Of a stretch of DNA of 64,000 nt, positions 35,131 through 47,680 are shown in pieces (positions within the stretch are counted from its first letter, which is position 1; every line of letters begins with the position of its first letter). This DNA comes from Panorpa germanica (Eukaryota; Arthropoda; Insecta; Mecoptera; Panorpidae), in NCBI GenBank assembly GCA_963678705.1, contig OY783203.1:39494347-39558346 (forward strand), read 5' to 3'. Below the pieces are notes generated by a model that made no database searches, was not told the origin of the DNA, and saw only the letters and a list, made by a program, of their open reading frames with translations. The position numbers and the translations under genes are program-made.

Positions 35131-35799
35131 TATATTATTAAATTAATAAAAAAGATATTTTAAATTAATAATTAACTAGCGGAGAAACTGAAATTGAAAC
35201 TTCAAATAGCTATATCTCCCTCAACTTTTGAAAATTTAAAAAAATAGAAATGTTCATTTCAATCAGAAATCCCTCAAAAAAATTTGTTCACAAATCTATT
35301 GAACTACTCATTTTGGATTCAATTTTACAAATGCATTTTTTTATTCATGCTTGAAATTGTTTTTTCGATAAAATGTAAGTTTAACTGTTGACTTACTAAA
35401 GTCCACAATACCTTGGCGTGGTCTTTATACCGTACATTATAATACAGTAGCATTAAATTTATATGATGCATTTCCATATAGAAACTTCTATTGAGTGTGA
35501 AAGCGTCATTCAAAAGTTGTATTATGGATCAACACATCTAAAGTATGGTTAAAACTCAGAATATTTTCTTTTTAAAGTGTTATACTTATAGTGCAAACAA
35601 AATGTGCCATGGCTCTTTGGCTTAGATGGTGAAGGAAAGGACGTATAACCTTAAATAAATATGAAAATAGAGATATATATGTTTAACTGTCGTAGCGTGT
35701 ATATAGTGTTGCGTTTTACTAAGTGCAGGCGTTATGAATGATATTTGCATGATGAGTGTATTAGATAGACGAAGTGTTATGGAAAAAAGTTTAATTTGT

Positions 35800-35885
35800 T
35801 CAAATTCATCTTGCAGTGATTCAAGTGGGTTTTCTGAAGCGCGTGATTCAAATACATATATTGTAATGACTTTTTCTACTTAGGT
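35800..35885 (-). mobile_element. Fragment of the hAT-like element seen at 16866
   Basis: GATTCAAGTGGGTTTTCTGA, GCGCGTGATTCAAATACATA and GTAATGACTTTTTCTACTT are the element's left interior in reverse. Confidence 0.65.
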
Positions 35886-36493
35886 AAAATATTAATCGAA
35901 TATTATTCTATCCAGTTATAACTTCTAATAATGAGGGTTGTTTTCACATCAACATAATAAATTCAAGTAAAATTGTCGGTTAATAACTTTATTTGGTTAT
36001 CCGAATGTTTCAATCCCTGTAATGTAATTATTATAGTATGTATATATTACTGAAATGTAAAATTATTTAATTATTTTCTAATAATTTGATCCTATATTCG
36101 TTAATTACTTATATTTACATTATACCTTTTGTGTTCAAAATGACGTTTGAAATATTTTTTGTTCTACTAATTTCTGAATCCTTTGATCATACATCAGAGC
36201 AGGGCGTATTATAATTTCATTTCATTTGAATCATTTACGCTTACGTGTTTGACCCCTGGGCGACAAGCAACTCTGATTACATTGTTCATGACTATATTTC
36301 AATGTCATGGTGGATAGATATTTATTGAGTGCTTTTATTGAGTTTCATATGCCTTTTATTAATGGACTTTTTATAAATATATTGCAACTGGAAAAATAAT
36401 TGATACCGTGTTCAGAAAATATAATTTCATTTTTGAGAAGGGTTGATTTTAAAATTATATTAACCAACATATCACTCAATAAGTTCGTAGGAT

Positions 36494-36497
<4 letters not shown>

Positions 36498-36584
<87 letters not shown>
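36498..36584. repeat. (AT)n microsatellite
   Basis: About 87 bp of AT dinucleotide, the longest clean run beside 2959-3050. Confidence 0.98.
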
Positions 36585-36586
<2 letters not shown>

Positions 36587-36839
36587 ACAAATTCATATAC
36601 TTTTTAGATAGCACGAGTCTTTAAATGATATATGTCAAAATTTCATGATTATCTAATACTTAGTTTATGAGTTATTGTGGATTTAGTGAGACTACATTTG
36701 TAATTTTTAATTTGAATTTCATGTGTTGATTTTTAATGGGAAAAAATATGAAAATAATTGCATGTATTAAAATACGCATATATTTAAAAAGAAAATTGAT
36801 TGATTTTAAAATTTGAGGAGACTTCAACGTCAAGGTCAT

Positions 36840-37235
36840 GTTCGCCTGAATTTTATTTCAGTTTAACTTGATTTATTAAGTTTATATCAATTAGGAATTC
36901 AAGCACTTTTTTAATTTCGTCTATATTGTCTGCAAGCATGTCATTTTGTTTACCACTGATGTTGTGTTTTATTCGTTGAGTTTGATATTGTGGGCAGGTT
37001 ACTAGTAGATGATGAACTGTTATTTGCGTCTGACAGTTGCTGCACTACTGAGCTGTTGTTTTACTCATTAAATGTTGATACGTCAACCTCGTATGTCATG
37101 TTCTCAGTCTGAAGATGGATTTTCAAATTGTCAGAGCAAGAGCTCTGATAAAAAGGTTCCTACTTTTTTGTATTTTCCTTAATGAATCTTAATTTGTTGC
37201 TACTTGTTTTACTCCAGCACTGGTGCATATGTTTT
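36840..37235 (-). pseudogene. LINE ORF2 C-terminal relic (RNase H / CCHC end)
   Basis: Minus-strand reading gives HTRLTYQHLMSKTTAQ, a TAG stop, then CSNCQTQITVHHLLVTCPQY and a tail ending in TAA near 36848. The HTRLT…L motif and the Cx2C…H…C knuckle are hallmarks of jockey- and R1-type ORF2 C-termini. A TGA also breaks the frame just before HTRLT, so the copy is dead. Upstream WSKTSSNKLRFIKE fits the same region with a frameshift. Confidence 0.75.
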
Positions 37236-37330
37236 AGTGGCCATTTATCGGTACGGGAATCGAACACTAGGCAACAGTAGTCTAATATCAAGTATCAATG
37301 CTCTCGGCCACTGTGTCGTCTACACATTTT
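37235..37330 (-). mobile_element. tRNA-derived SINE, head
   Basis: TCGGTACGGGAATCGAACAC (B-box in reverse) and AATGCTCTCGGCCACTGTG (A-box in reverse), abutting the LINE relic. Confidence 0.8.
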
Positions 37331-37821
37331 AAATATTCAAGGAATTAAATACAATTCAACTTACGTATTTTTCCATGAATAAATATTTTTGAAAGAATAT
37401 TATTATGAACAGGAAATTAGATGAGTTTTCCCCGTTACTATTTAATTTTCTAAAGAATTTGCTCTACAGCATAATCAGAATCAATTGTGAAAGAGAAGTA
37501 GACATGGAACGAATTTAAAGATGTATAGTGTATTAGGAATTCATGGTATACATGACTTTATTAAACTTGCATATTATTAACACCTTGCGAGTCACGACAG
37601 AAGTTTATTCAACATTTTATTTATACTTACATTTCCTATATTAAATTAATTTTGTCATGTCAAATTTCAACATTCAACAACATTTTTATTTGATTATTCT
37701 AAACAGGTTGGATACTGTTAAATAACTTAACTAGGCAGCTAACTACATAGACCAGGGCTCCCCAAAGTGTCAATAAGCTACCAATCTGAGACCATAGAAT
37801 ATCTAACTAGTAACTACACTT

Positions 37822-37870
37822 AGGGGTCATCCATAAACCACGTGGTCTAATTTAAAACACCGCCATGTAT
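37822..37870 (+). mobile_element. GGGCCATCC-family MITE, short end fragment
   Basis: GGGGTCATCCATAAACCACG only; no right end found. Confidence 0.4.
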
Positions 37871-38482
37871 CTTATCGAGCTTTTATCATATGAACACCAC
37901 CTTTACTCTTCAAACATTTTTTGTATCGTAGTAATGTCGAATAGTCTGATTACAATTTGAGTTAAGATTTTTTGAAGCCACAGGTAGGCAATATATTTGG
38001 GTACATTCAGGAAAAAGAATTTCGTATTTTATAGCTTAAGCTTATAGGGTGGTGTAATGCATTTTTGCTTCTGAAACTTTTGCCTCCGTTTTTGATCCAA
38101 AATGCTTTTTTTTGTTGTTGTCCATAAGTCGCACTTATATCGCCCAAATGTCGATTTCTATACTATATCGAGTTCTAGAATATCGTATTCAAATTTTATA
38201 CGGTTCGGATCCAAATTGTTTGCAGGATACTTACATTTTCTTGTAGATGGCCAAAAACCTAGGGAAAAAACTTAGCGTTCCTTGCGTGAGTGCTAAAAAA
38301 AGGTAATTTCTATCTAGTTATATGTCACTAATTCTGTAAACTGTTTACATTGTGCCAAATAAAATAAATGAAGAAAATTACATAACTCGACTCTATTTGT
38401 GCACACCTCTGTTCATGATGTCACCATCAAAAGCATGCAACCAAGCTTGGCTCTGCGACCGAGGAACAGTGTCGCTGAAAAC

Positions 38483-38648
38483 CAGGGTACTATCACTTAG
38501 AGTAAAATTATTGAATCTTATTTAATCCTTCTTTTCAGATGTTGAGTCGCCGAAAATATTAGTTCATTGGAATATACTATTCCAACAGGGGTCGCCTAAA
38601 GCGGTTTATTCCATGTCCAATAATTTTACTCTAAGTGATAGTACCCTG
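38483..38648. mobile_element. Intact hAT-like MITE, 166 bp, with perfect 8-bp target duplication
   Basis: The left end CAGGGTACTATCACTTAGAG and the inverted right end form repeats of about 31 bp that match almost perfectly. The element is flanked on both sides by CTGAAAAC, an exact 8-bp direct repeat as hAT transposases make. The good condition suggests recent movement. The DNA on either side (38400-38830) is itself GC-richer and may be an older element. Confidence 0.9.
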
Positions 38649-39006
38649 CTGAAAACGTACTCCAAACCAGTTTAGTTTCGGTCGTGCCGTGTGTTTTGTT
38701 TCAGTCGTATACACGTTCGTTCTCTCACTAACAACACAGTTCCATTCTCATTCGGTTCGGGCAGATTCGGGGCTAAGGTTTGCATCGGGTCGTCTTATGT
38801 GCGGACGCCCTTAGTCTGTTAAGTAATTTATAAGCCTACGGAAACATAGCGTTCTTCGTCATATTTAAGAAGAAATATTCCGAATATGTCGAAAAAAAAC
38901 CTATTTGTTATGAAATTAATGTATTTGCAACATTGTTTTAAAATATTAAATAAAATGGGTATTGCTTTTTGTAACATTTGTAATTGGTATCACTTCAAGT
39001 GACTGC

Positions 39007-39009
<3 letters not shown>

Positions 39010-39058
<49 letters not shown>
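39010..39058. repeat. (AT)n microsatellite
   Basis: About 49 bp of AT dinucleotide. Confidence 0.97.
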
Positions 39059-39066
<8 letters not shown>

Positions 39067-40351
39067 GTTCGTTAGACGTTCAGATCTATATCAAGCAAAA
39101 CTAACCCAAAACCATAAAATAACAGCGGTACATGAACCAGGGAGCGCCCTTCTGTTCTTCCGAGTTACATAAATCATATCTTAATCTATTCAGCTATATT
39201 TTATTCGTATATAGGAAATTGTTCAACCTAGCCACTACTAACCGTGCTATCCGTGCTATCAACCTTACGACATATTATTTATTAAGTGTGGTAACTTCTC
39301 ACTTTGCGAGAATTAACTTAAATTATTCAAAGATAAATAAACATACTTCATTAGATGTACATTTGCTTATTTGTTTATTTTTTTTAGTTATGCAAGTAAC
39401 ATATGCTTTCAGATTTTAGTTTTGACAGGATATAATTAATAAAATATGAACACAAAAGGTAATGAATTGATAAAATTATTATTAATAAATATTGTAAAGA
39501 TACAAATGATATTAGTAAAACTTTTTTTTGTTTTTATTTTTTGCTTGTTTTTCAAATTTTTAATTTATATTATATTTTATTTATGTTTTCAATCCCAAAA
39601 TGGTTATTCAATCAAAAATGGTCAAATCTGGTGTAGAACTGAACTTTAAGAACTGAAAATACAGAAACACATTAAATTGATCAAAGATAAACTTGGCGCC
39701 TATGTTAAAAACACTAAGTAATATTATCAGCGCATAATAAAGAAATACTAAAGAAATTTATTACTTAATCCTTAATTAAATTGTTCTTTAAACTTAACAA
39801 ATTAAACATTTAAAGAGAACATGAAATAAAGTTCGGGAGACTCTTGACAGCCGAAGGTGACTAACAATCACATGTTTCTTGCGCTGCTACCATGAATCAC
39901 CTCACCCAGCTAGTCGACTTGCTATTTAGTATACAAATGCTACGCCACTCAATTTCCACTATAAATATCATAATTAGCAAATATAATACATTCGTATATC
40001 ATAATATGGAAACCGTAATCTATATCTGATATTATGCAATCAAAACTAATCCACTAATTCTAAATAAAGTTATATAATAAAGTAATTTTGCTAAACCAAA
40101 CCAAAGATTAGGCACTTATATAATGGTGTTAGCAGTGAATTGAAAAAATGCACGACCACTATAAACCTGAGTTATAAACCTAAAGTTGATACTTTATATA
40201 AATTTAGTTTCCTTAAAAACTTTTTGTTTAATTTTGTGGTTACCAACTTTAAAAATGCTCTCAAAAGTTTGATTTAAAACAGTTAAAACTAAAAGCCACA
40301 TTTGTAACTTATACTTTCATAGTATTTATTTAGCTGGTAAAATAGTATAGA

Positions 40352-40410
40352 GTAAGATCCCAGTGCCCCCAGACCTACGTCATTTTAGCAAAGCGGAAAT
40401 CCAAACGTAT
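40352..40410 (+). repeat. End fragment of dispersed repeat with AGATCCCAGWGCCC motif
   Basis: GAGTAAGATCCCAGTGCCCC and CCTACGTCATTTTAGCAAAG are shared with 42703, and with 50735-50800 in reverse. Confidence 0.6.
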
Positions 40411-40751
40411 GCTAGCAAAGTCATCTAATGCATCTCATACACATGAATATTACTCTCGCTTACACTCTTTCGGATTGGTCTTGGAAAAGGTGTTGAAATA
40501 GAACTTTAAGCAAGATATATAAAATTTAGAGATTTAAGAGATTTTTTTTTAAATTCAGGGACAAGATTTAAATAAAATAATCTCTTACAATTCTTTGAAA
40601 TATTTTGATACAGTTCTATCCAATTATGTTTAAGAAGAGGAATTGTGTTAACAGATTTGAAATATCTTAATTTTTCTTAATTTGATGAAGATTCCTCATA
40701 TATAAGGACCACACCACTGTCTAATGATTATGTGAAGATATAAGTTATGTT

Positions 40752-40875
40752 ACATAACTTATTTAATTTTAACAACAATCAAATTCAGATAATATAGCGC
40801 TGATCCGGGGAGCGAACCCGAAGACACAGCAATCTAGAACAATCATCATTGCTCTCGGCAACTGTGCTGTCAATA
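40752..40875 (-). mobile_element. tRNA-derived SINE, 5' half
   Basis: AACAATCAAATTCAGATAAT, CCGGGGAGCGAACCCGAAGA (B-box in reverse, one change) and CATTGCTCTCGGCAACTGTG. Confidence 0.8.
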
Positions 40876-40889
40876 AAAATATTGTAAGG

Positions 40890-42075
40890 TTTCTTTTACG
40901 TATAATTTTTAATTGAGTATATACATATTTAGTTTTTATGTAAAAATATAACATTTTTTTAAAATTCTTATTATTATTTTTAATATCGTATCCGTTCTAA
41001 TTAGTCGTATATAAAATACTGTACAAAAAAGTTTACTAGGCTTCTTTACAATTTTTTTTTGTAATTTGTAAAATGTCAACATGCTACTGAGTCTGATGCT
41101 ATTACAGACGAAATACGTTTGCGCAAAAGTTTTACTACCGACAGCTGTGTAGCATAAACACTTCTCGTTCGATTGTCGCTTCTGGAGTGGCTGCAAAATG
41201 TTACTCTGGTATTCGTTTGTATAAGATATGTTTTTTATTTTGCCGGAAAAATGATAAATGATTTAGTAGATTTAGATTTCATATGAATCTTGGAAATCAG
41301 CTAATGAAATTAATTTTTATTAAAATAAGTGCGGATATATGGCAATGAATGTTTATCAGATGCGTGGGTTTTTGAGTAGTTGGAGTGATTTCAAGATGAC
41401 GTATAAGACGAAGGACACAGATCATTAAAAAAGGGAATTTTAAAATGAAAAGAAAAAGTTTTCATAAAAGGAGAGGCGATCCAAATGAAATATTATAGTA
41501 TACATACTTAGCGAAGTCCTTTGTCATGTAATAACTGTATTGTCCTTAGAATTCTAAATAGGTTGTAGATCGGTCATCATATTTTCATGTTTCAAATAAA
41601 ATCTATATTGGAATTTAAGTATATTTGAAATTCAATTTCAAGAAAATTGAAAGATGCTTTGACAATAGAACGTTCACGTTTGGCTTATATAAAATTCATA
41701 GTATGGACAACATTCTTGTAGGATTCAGGGCTTAATTTCATTGTCATTTGAAATTAAATGAATTAGCCGCAGCAAAGGTTACGCAGGGGAGTAAATTAAT
41801 AGCAAGTACTCGTATAAAAGAATTGTGACTTAGAAATTCCTTAGGGACCCTGCAACATTTTCTGTAGAGATAACATGAAATTGTTGCACTTAAAGTTAGT
41901 TTGGAGATGTATAAAGTAACCTACACCTTTTTTTATATAAATTTATTTCTTTAAATATCTCTTAGCAAAAGAACAACAACGTATGGAAAATCAGTTTTTG
42001 TTGAATTTGAATAAAATTTTAGATGTACTATGTTGCCTTTGCATAAGGATTCACTGTGTTGATATTATACAAATG
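40890..42075. other. Spacer, nothing recognised
   Basis: AT-rich DNA with a slightly GC-richer patch at 41090-41200. No exon or recurrent repeat seen. Confidence 0.4.
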
Positions 42076-42076
42076 T

Positions 42077-42078
<2 letters not shown>

Positions 42079-42148
<70 letters not shown>
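42079..42148. repeat. (AT)n microsatellite
   Basis: About 70 bp of AT dinucleotide. Confidence 0.98.
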
Positions 42149-42151
<3 letters not shown>

Positions 42152-42436
42152 ATAAAGTTATCATAGAATGTGCTTTTCTTTAAGATGTCAATAGGTTTTA
42201 TGAGAATATCAAGTATCGTCTATATTGGTTAAAGGTCCATAAAAGCAACCCCATTAATTAGAAAAACATCTACGAACATAAAATTAAATCAGCTTAATAA
42301 TATAAACAAGGTTAAACAAACCTATTAAGAAAACCACTTAATTTTATGATTGTTTTCCTAAATAATGTTAAACTTATAAATATTTATTTTCTCATTTATT
42401 CACGACAATAAATTTGAGGAAAATATATCGACCGTT

Positions 42437-42658
42437 CAGTTCATTAGTGAGACATGCCGAAATATTGAGTTATGGTATGACGACGGAAACAATATTCGAG
42501 TTACAAGCATTCCAGTGGTATTCGACCAGTTTATCTGCGTTATCTGAGTTATGTGATTATTGAATAGGATAGAGGATACAGTTTTTCATATAACTGCATA
42601 CTCAGCTGAAATTTCACTTTTTCGGAGATGTGTGACTTATGAACTGGACCAGAATGGT
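42437..42658. mobile_element. MITE with AGTTCATTAGTGAGACA ends
   Basis: Left CAGTTCATTAGTGAGACAT; inverted right GTGTGACTTATGAACTGG. Interior AACAATATTCGAGTTACAAG and GGTATTCGACCAG match 17798-18002. Confidence 0.75.
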
Positions 42659-42702
42659 ATGATAACAGTCAAATCTATTCCGAATCTGTTCATAATATGG
42701 AA

Positions 42703-42955
42703 TAGAGTAAGATCCCAGAGCCCTCAGACTTACGTCATTTTAGCAAAGTTGAAATTTTGAGAATGTATGAATGAATATTCGATAATGTTTTTCGACGACA
42801 CAGTTAATATATAATTATTTCTATAATTACTACATGATAAAATAATATTTAAAGAATACTTTGTAAAATTTTCATCAATATATTTCAAGAATTGACAGCG
42901 AATTTCCGCAGATGTCACAAAAGTGCTGTTGCAGTGCCCCACATAACTCATCACT
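42703..42955 (+). repeat. Dispersed repeat with AGATCCCAGWGCCC end
   Basis: The left end matches 40352 and the reverse of 50735-50800. The interior matches 47510-47640 in reverse: both encode the chance peptide ENFTKYSLN in opposite orientation, so the shared peptide reflects DNA repeat identity, not a gene. Confidence 0.65.
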
Positions 42956-43009
42956 GGATTATTTTAAATCTAAAAACCAAAATGATTTCATTAGTTGATA
43001 AGTTTCTGC

Positions 43010-43400
43010 AGGTGACCCTGTCGTTTTCTTTTTATTGATTTTTCAATTTTTAACAGCACTTAGAAGTCAAAATACCGATTTTTCATAAAAGAAAATCAGG
43101 AACTTTGATATTTTAAGATACGTTAAAAAAAACTCGACAGCGTTACCTCGGCATTTATATAAAGAAAGAGTGTGCATAATTTCAAAAGGATCGGTGCAGT
43201 AGATTTTGAGTTAGAGAGGGCACCGACTCTGAAAAAGCTAAGTGTGAGAAAAACGCGTTTAAAAGTTTCACAGAAGGCCGAAACTAGACCTGAGAGGTGA
43301 AGTTAAAAATGTATATCTCCCACAGTTTTACTCCAATTGGCTTCAAGTTTTCACACAATATACTAAATACGTTGCACATAAATAAATAAAAAGAAAAATT
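43010..43400. repeat. Probable old repeat, unclassified
   Basis: Contains AAAACGCGTTTAAAAGTTTC, TTCAAAAGGATCGGTGCAG and GAGTTAGAGAGGGCACCGAC, which have the feel of insect interspersed repeats. No second copy was found in the window. Confidence 0.3.
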
Positions 43401-44275
43401 GAAACCCTACCCTCCCTTAAGAAATAATTGTTGTCGTAGTCCCTAGTATTTGAAGTTACCACAAAGACAAAATTATCTTAAGAATAATTTTATCTCGAGT
43501 GTGCGATCGCCATTAAGACAGGTTATAATCTATTAAGAATTAAACAGACTGTCGGTAAATAACGAGATAATATAATTGGTGTATATTATCATATTTTTAC
43601 ATAATTTTATTGTTTAACATTTTAATTTCTAAACGAGAAATATTAAGAATACATACATCAAGATTAAAATATTTATAAAAAATATCCATGGAATTTAAAT
43701 AAGTTGAAACAACAGTTTTTGACATGATATTGTAATAAATTCTTTGCTTTGTATATTCACTAGCTACCAAACCTCACGGGGACTGACAGGGGCTGCTGAA
43801 TGCCTGCAACGCATTATGCATGAATGGAAAACCTAAAATACGCGTGCCAGAGTTTGTTTGTAAGGTAATATTACTGAGACCATAAGATCATATTTAATTA
43901 TATGTGGAAAAGAATGACGTCAACATATTTTACCTTATGACAAATTATGTTTTCTCTATTCTTAGTTTTGTAAAATATTGTTGTAATGCATGTTGTCTTT
44001 TATCACAAGTAAGACATAAGACCTACTTTTATAGTAACTGTTTTATTAAGCAAAGTACTATCTCATTTACTTCTTGCTCTTTGAACTCAGAAGTCTGTCG
44101 AACTTAAAAGAATCAGCAATGCATATTTGTGCATATGCTAGTGGAAATACATATTTTTTGAATATTTCATTTTTTTATTGCTTACTTTTGGTGTTAACAA
44201 CTCAATTTCACTTGCATATTTTCAACAAATAAGCGCATATTACATGCACATATTTAAGAATGTTTATTGCATATA

Positions 44276-44820
44276 CGAGGTCCGGTTAATAAATAACGAG
44301 ACTGGCACTGTAAATCATTTTATTTTGATTCCATTTTATTTTACACCACTCGTCTAACCCTACTATACTGCATGCGAATCTTCTATTGTTCGAAACAGTG
44401 TTTCTTGTGAAGTCTTCTTGTCAGCTCTTTCAGGACGCGTGCCGCTTTCTTTTCATAGCTTCCGCTTTCTTTTAATGCAGATTTCACCTTAGGAAACACA
44501 TAGAAGTCACACGGCGCAAGATCCGGCGGTTGGTATAGCACTGAGATGTAATACTTTGCTAGAAACGTCTTCGATTGTGAGAAATTCGGCATCATTTTCG
44601 TACACATTTTTTACATGTTAAAATTGGGATGTAATCTTTATCAATTCCTACAGTTTCAGCTATAGAACGAATACTTAACCGTCGACCAGATCGAACCTGA
44701 TTACCGATTTTTTCAATACTGTCATGCATTTTTCCCGTGGAAGTGCGACATCTTGAACGTCTTCTCGGCCATCTTGAAAATGCTTAAACCACTCAAAAAT
44801 ATTATTCTTATATTGTTGGA
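44276..44820 (-). pseudogene. mariner-type transposase relic
   Basis: Minus frames give FEWFKHFQDGREDVQD near the 5' end (about 44800), then MCTKMMPNF, then LYQPPDLAPCDFYVFPKVKS, ARVLKELTRR and HCFEQ. These are consecutive mariner transposase blocks, including the catalytic-core YSPDLAPCDFFLFPKLK-like segment. The frame ends in TAG where the family has Trp after FEQ. The middle of the protein is deleted and the N-terminus is lost. The 3' terminal inverted repeat appears to be CGAGGTCCGGTTAATAAATA at 44276, preceded by TA; the other end is missing. Confidence 0.85.
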
Positions 44821-47389
44821 ACGTTTACATAAAAAAGGTTTGCAATCAGTGTATTAGGGCATTAGGGCATTAGAGTTCTATTGTAATTCACCGAGATGTA
44901 TATCTAAATACCACACCTAACTTATAATGTGATTATACCGGTTATACGCGGTATGTATTTTGATCTACATTATAATCTCTTAATGTAGTCATAAGATTCA
45001 AAAATAAAGTAACAGGGCACAGGGGCTGTTCTGTATCTGACTAGTTGTTGTTGTTGTTGTTCAGATTATTCGAGGTATACGATATTCGTGTGATTAGAAT
45101 GGCGTACAGCATTTGTTTTGAATCCTCGTTCGAAGGAGATTACCATTAGCCTAAGGCCGCTGACTTTCTTTTTTAAAGTTGAAATAACAAAAATCTAGAT
45201 AATTTTATGATTAATGCAAATTATGTTAGAATAAATTGTTAAAAACATTTGTGCACATAGACCAGTACAATTAGCATAAAACGGGCCGAAATATCGTAAT
45301 AATTTCTTTTTTTGTTCAGTTAACAAGGCCCTTATACGTGAGAAGGTTTTACTTTTGCACAGCGATTTAATAGCGAAAACGTTGCATACAAGTGATACTA
45401 AGGAGTAATGAAACGAATTAATTAGATTCACTAATTTCAATTGTTTCGGTTTGCGAACATTTCGATTTACGAACAAAGTCAAAAAACAAATTAAGTTCGT
45501 AAATAAGAAAATATCTGTTTTTACTGTAATTTGCAAGAGTAAAATATTAAATTAAGTTTTATTGTTCTACTCATATTTCATCCCCGTTCTAATAATTTTA
45601 TCATTGAATATATAGGTGCAGAACGTGAGGAATTCATCTGTTATTTAATTCTGATTAATACACAGCTTCTATACACCTTGATAATCCCTTATCAGATTTT
45701 GATTAAATTTTGTGGTTTCATAGGGAACATTCTCATAGGATCAATAGAACTAATTATTTGGAAATATTTGAATCTAATGCTTTAGAGAAATGTGTGCTTT
45801 GTTGTTAGGTAGAGATACTGTCATTAGTGGAAAGAAGAATTTGTCAAGTAAATAATATCGAAACCAAAGCTAGTATGTAGTATGGAATCAAGTTATTCTC
45901 GAGAAAATCTTAGCTGTGCATACAATATGTGCTAATTAGTGGCTGGATAATTTACAGAATCGGAAGCCGGTTGATTTTACAGCACGGTTCCTGTGGTGCA
46001 GGAGAATTGGGTTGTGAACTAATTTTTAAAAATTCTTTATTGAAATATAGGTTAATTAATGTATATTAGCAGTTTCATTTTATTAAATATTCAAAAATTG
46101 TCGGACGTTAATATATCTATTTAAAGTTTAAATTTCCTTTTACCGCTTAATATTTCATGACGTCAATTTCTCAATAAAATATAATAAGTTATCTTATTTA
46201 TTTATCGTTGAATATAACGACATTATATAAAAACTTTATGGGTTGCCGCATCAGCTGCTAGTGCTGTTACGTTTGATTTTGCATCTCTTTTACACTCTGT
46301 TTCTTAACAGCGATGTCAAAGATAGGCAAATTGTGTGGGGGAGAAGTGAAGGAAGGAAATACAGTCAACTACTTAATGTTTTTTGACAATTTTTTACCCC
46401 TTTAATTATTAAATATTATGCGAAGAAGTTGAACAACACGTCCACATTGATGGAACATGTAACTTAATACATCGGTATTTTTGCAGTTCGTACGAACTCA
46501 TTTAACCAGTTCTGTATGTATGTTTAGTTAAAAAAGTTATTTAATTAAGTAATAAAAGTTAGATTAATTCTTTACACTTGGGTTTGGGTTCACAAAAGAC
46601 GAGAAGAGACTGTGTATTTAATTTATTTAATTTTCTTAAGTACCAGTCTCATATTCCATATACGATAATGCCTATGCAAATAATACCTTAATTCTAGTAC
46701 AAAGCATTTTGATTTTTACCGCGTTCGAGTAGGGAAATGGATATAACAAATACAATAATAAAACTACTCCGATGCTTTAGAGTTTTATGAATTTAGTAGA
46801 GTTTAAATGAATGTCGCATGTTGGGGTCGCACTAGTCTGTAACAAACTTAATATTTAATTCTGGCAAGAATAGTACTATTTCTATTTAAGCGATGTTATT
46901 TATCCTGTGTGTGTCCATTTGCTGTATATGATAGACAAAAGGGTAATTCAGGTTGAACTAGACGTTTCAAACATCATTTTAGATTCACGGGAGCGTATTT
47001 AATGTTGAATAAAGAGTAAAATAATGGAAAATATTCTAAAAACTGCAAAATATTAAACCTTACTCGTATGTCGAATAGTTGATATGAATTTATTTTTATA
47101 TATTGTCTGATAGATAATTTTCGTATTTCTATGATAGAAACAATCAGAATATTCCTTTTATTCTTCAATCAAAAATGTAAAAAAAAGTCTTTACATCTAT
47201 TTTTGAATGAATATTTAGTTAAAGCTCTAATTCCTTTAGTTTTATTTGGAGTGAAAGAGAAAATTTAATGCTTAGGAACTTTAGTTTCTATAGTTGGTAA
47301 ATCATTTTCGATGTTAGAAAGTAATATAAAGCAAAAATACAAGTTTCCCGCTTGACACAGTTACGAGTTATGTATCTATTTTAGCGTTA
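44821..47389. other. AT-rich spacer
   Basis: Nothing firm. A short (GTT)n lies at 45042-45060. An inverted GTGCGACAT-family end (GTCGCATGTTGGGGTCGCAC) is at 46814-46834. The 113-codon minus frame at 45195-45536 has no domain I recognise. Confidence 0.4.
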
Positions 47390-47680
47390 TTGTAAGGGCC
47401 CTTTAAGGGCCTTTTAACGTATTTTAAAATAACAAAATGTTCAATTTTTATGATGAAAAATCATTTTTCAAAACCTGAAAAAAGTCTCAAAAACAATTTT
47501 TTAAGACGTCTGCAAGAATCGTTGTCAATGGCTCATTTCTTGATATTTATTAATGAAAATTTCACAAAATATTCTTTAAATGTTACTTTATCATGTAGAA
47601 GTTATAGAAAAAAAAATTATATTAACTGTGTCGTCAAAAGGAATTATCGAAAATATGCTTTCTCTGTATCGAAATAATCT
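47390..47680 (-). repeat. Dispersed repeat related to 42703-42955
   Basis: Shares the ENFTKYSLN-encoding block and the AACTGTGTCGTCAAAAG block with the reverse of 42780-42890. A GGGCCCTTTAAGGGCC palindrome lies at 47397-47412. Confidence 0.6.

Noticed and set aside
45195-45536. 113-codon minus frame
   Set aside because: No recognised domain, no splice partners, composition typical of AT-rich noise.
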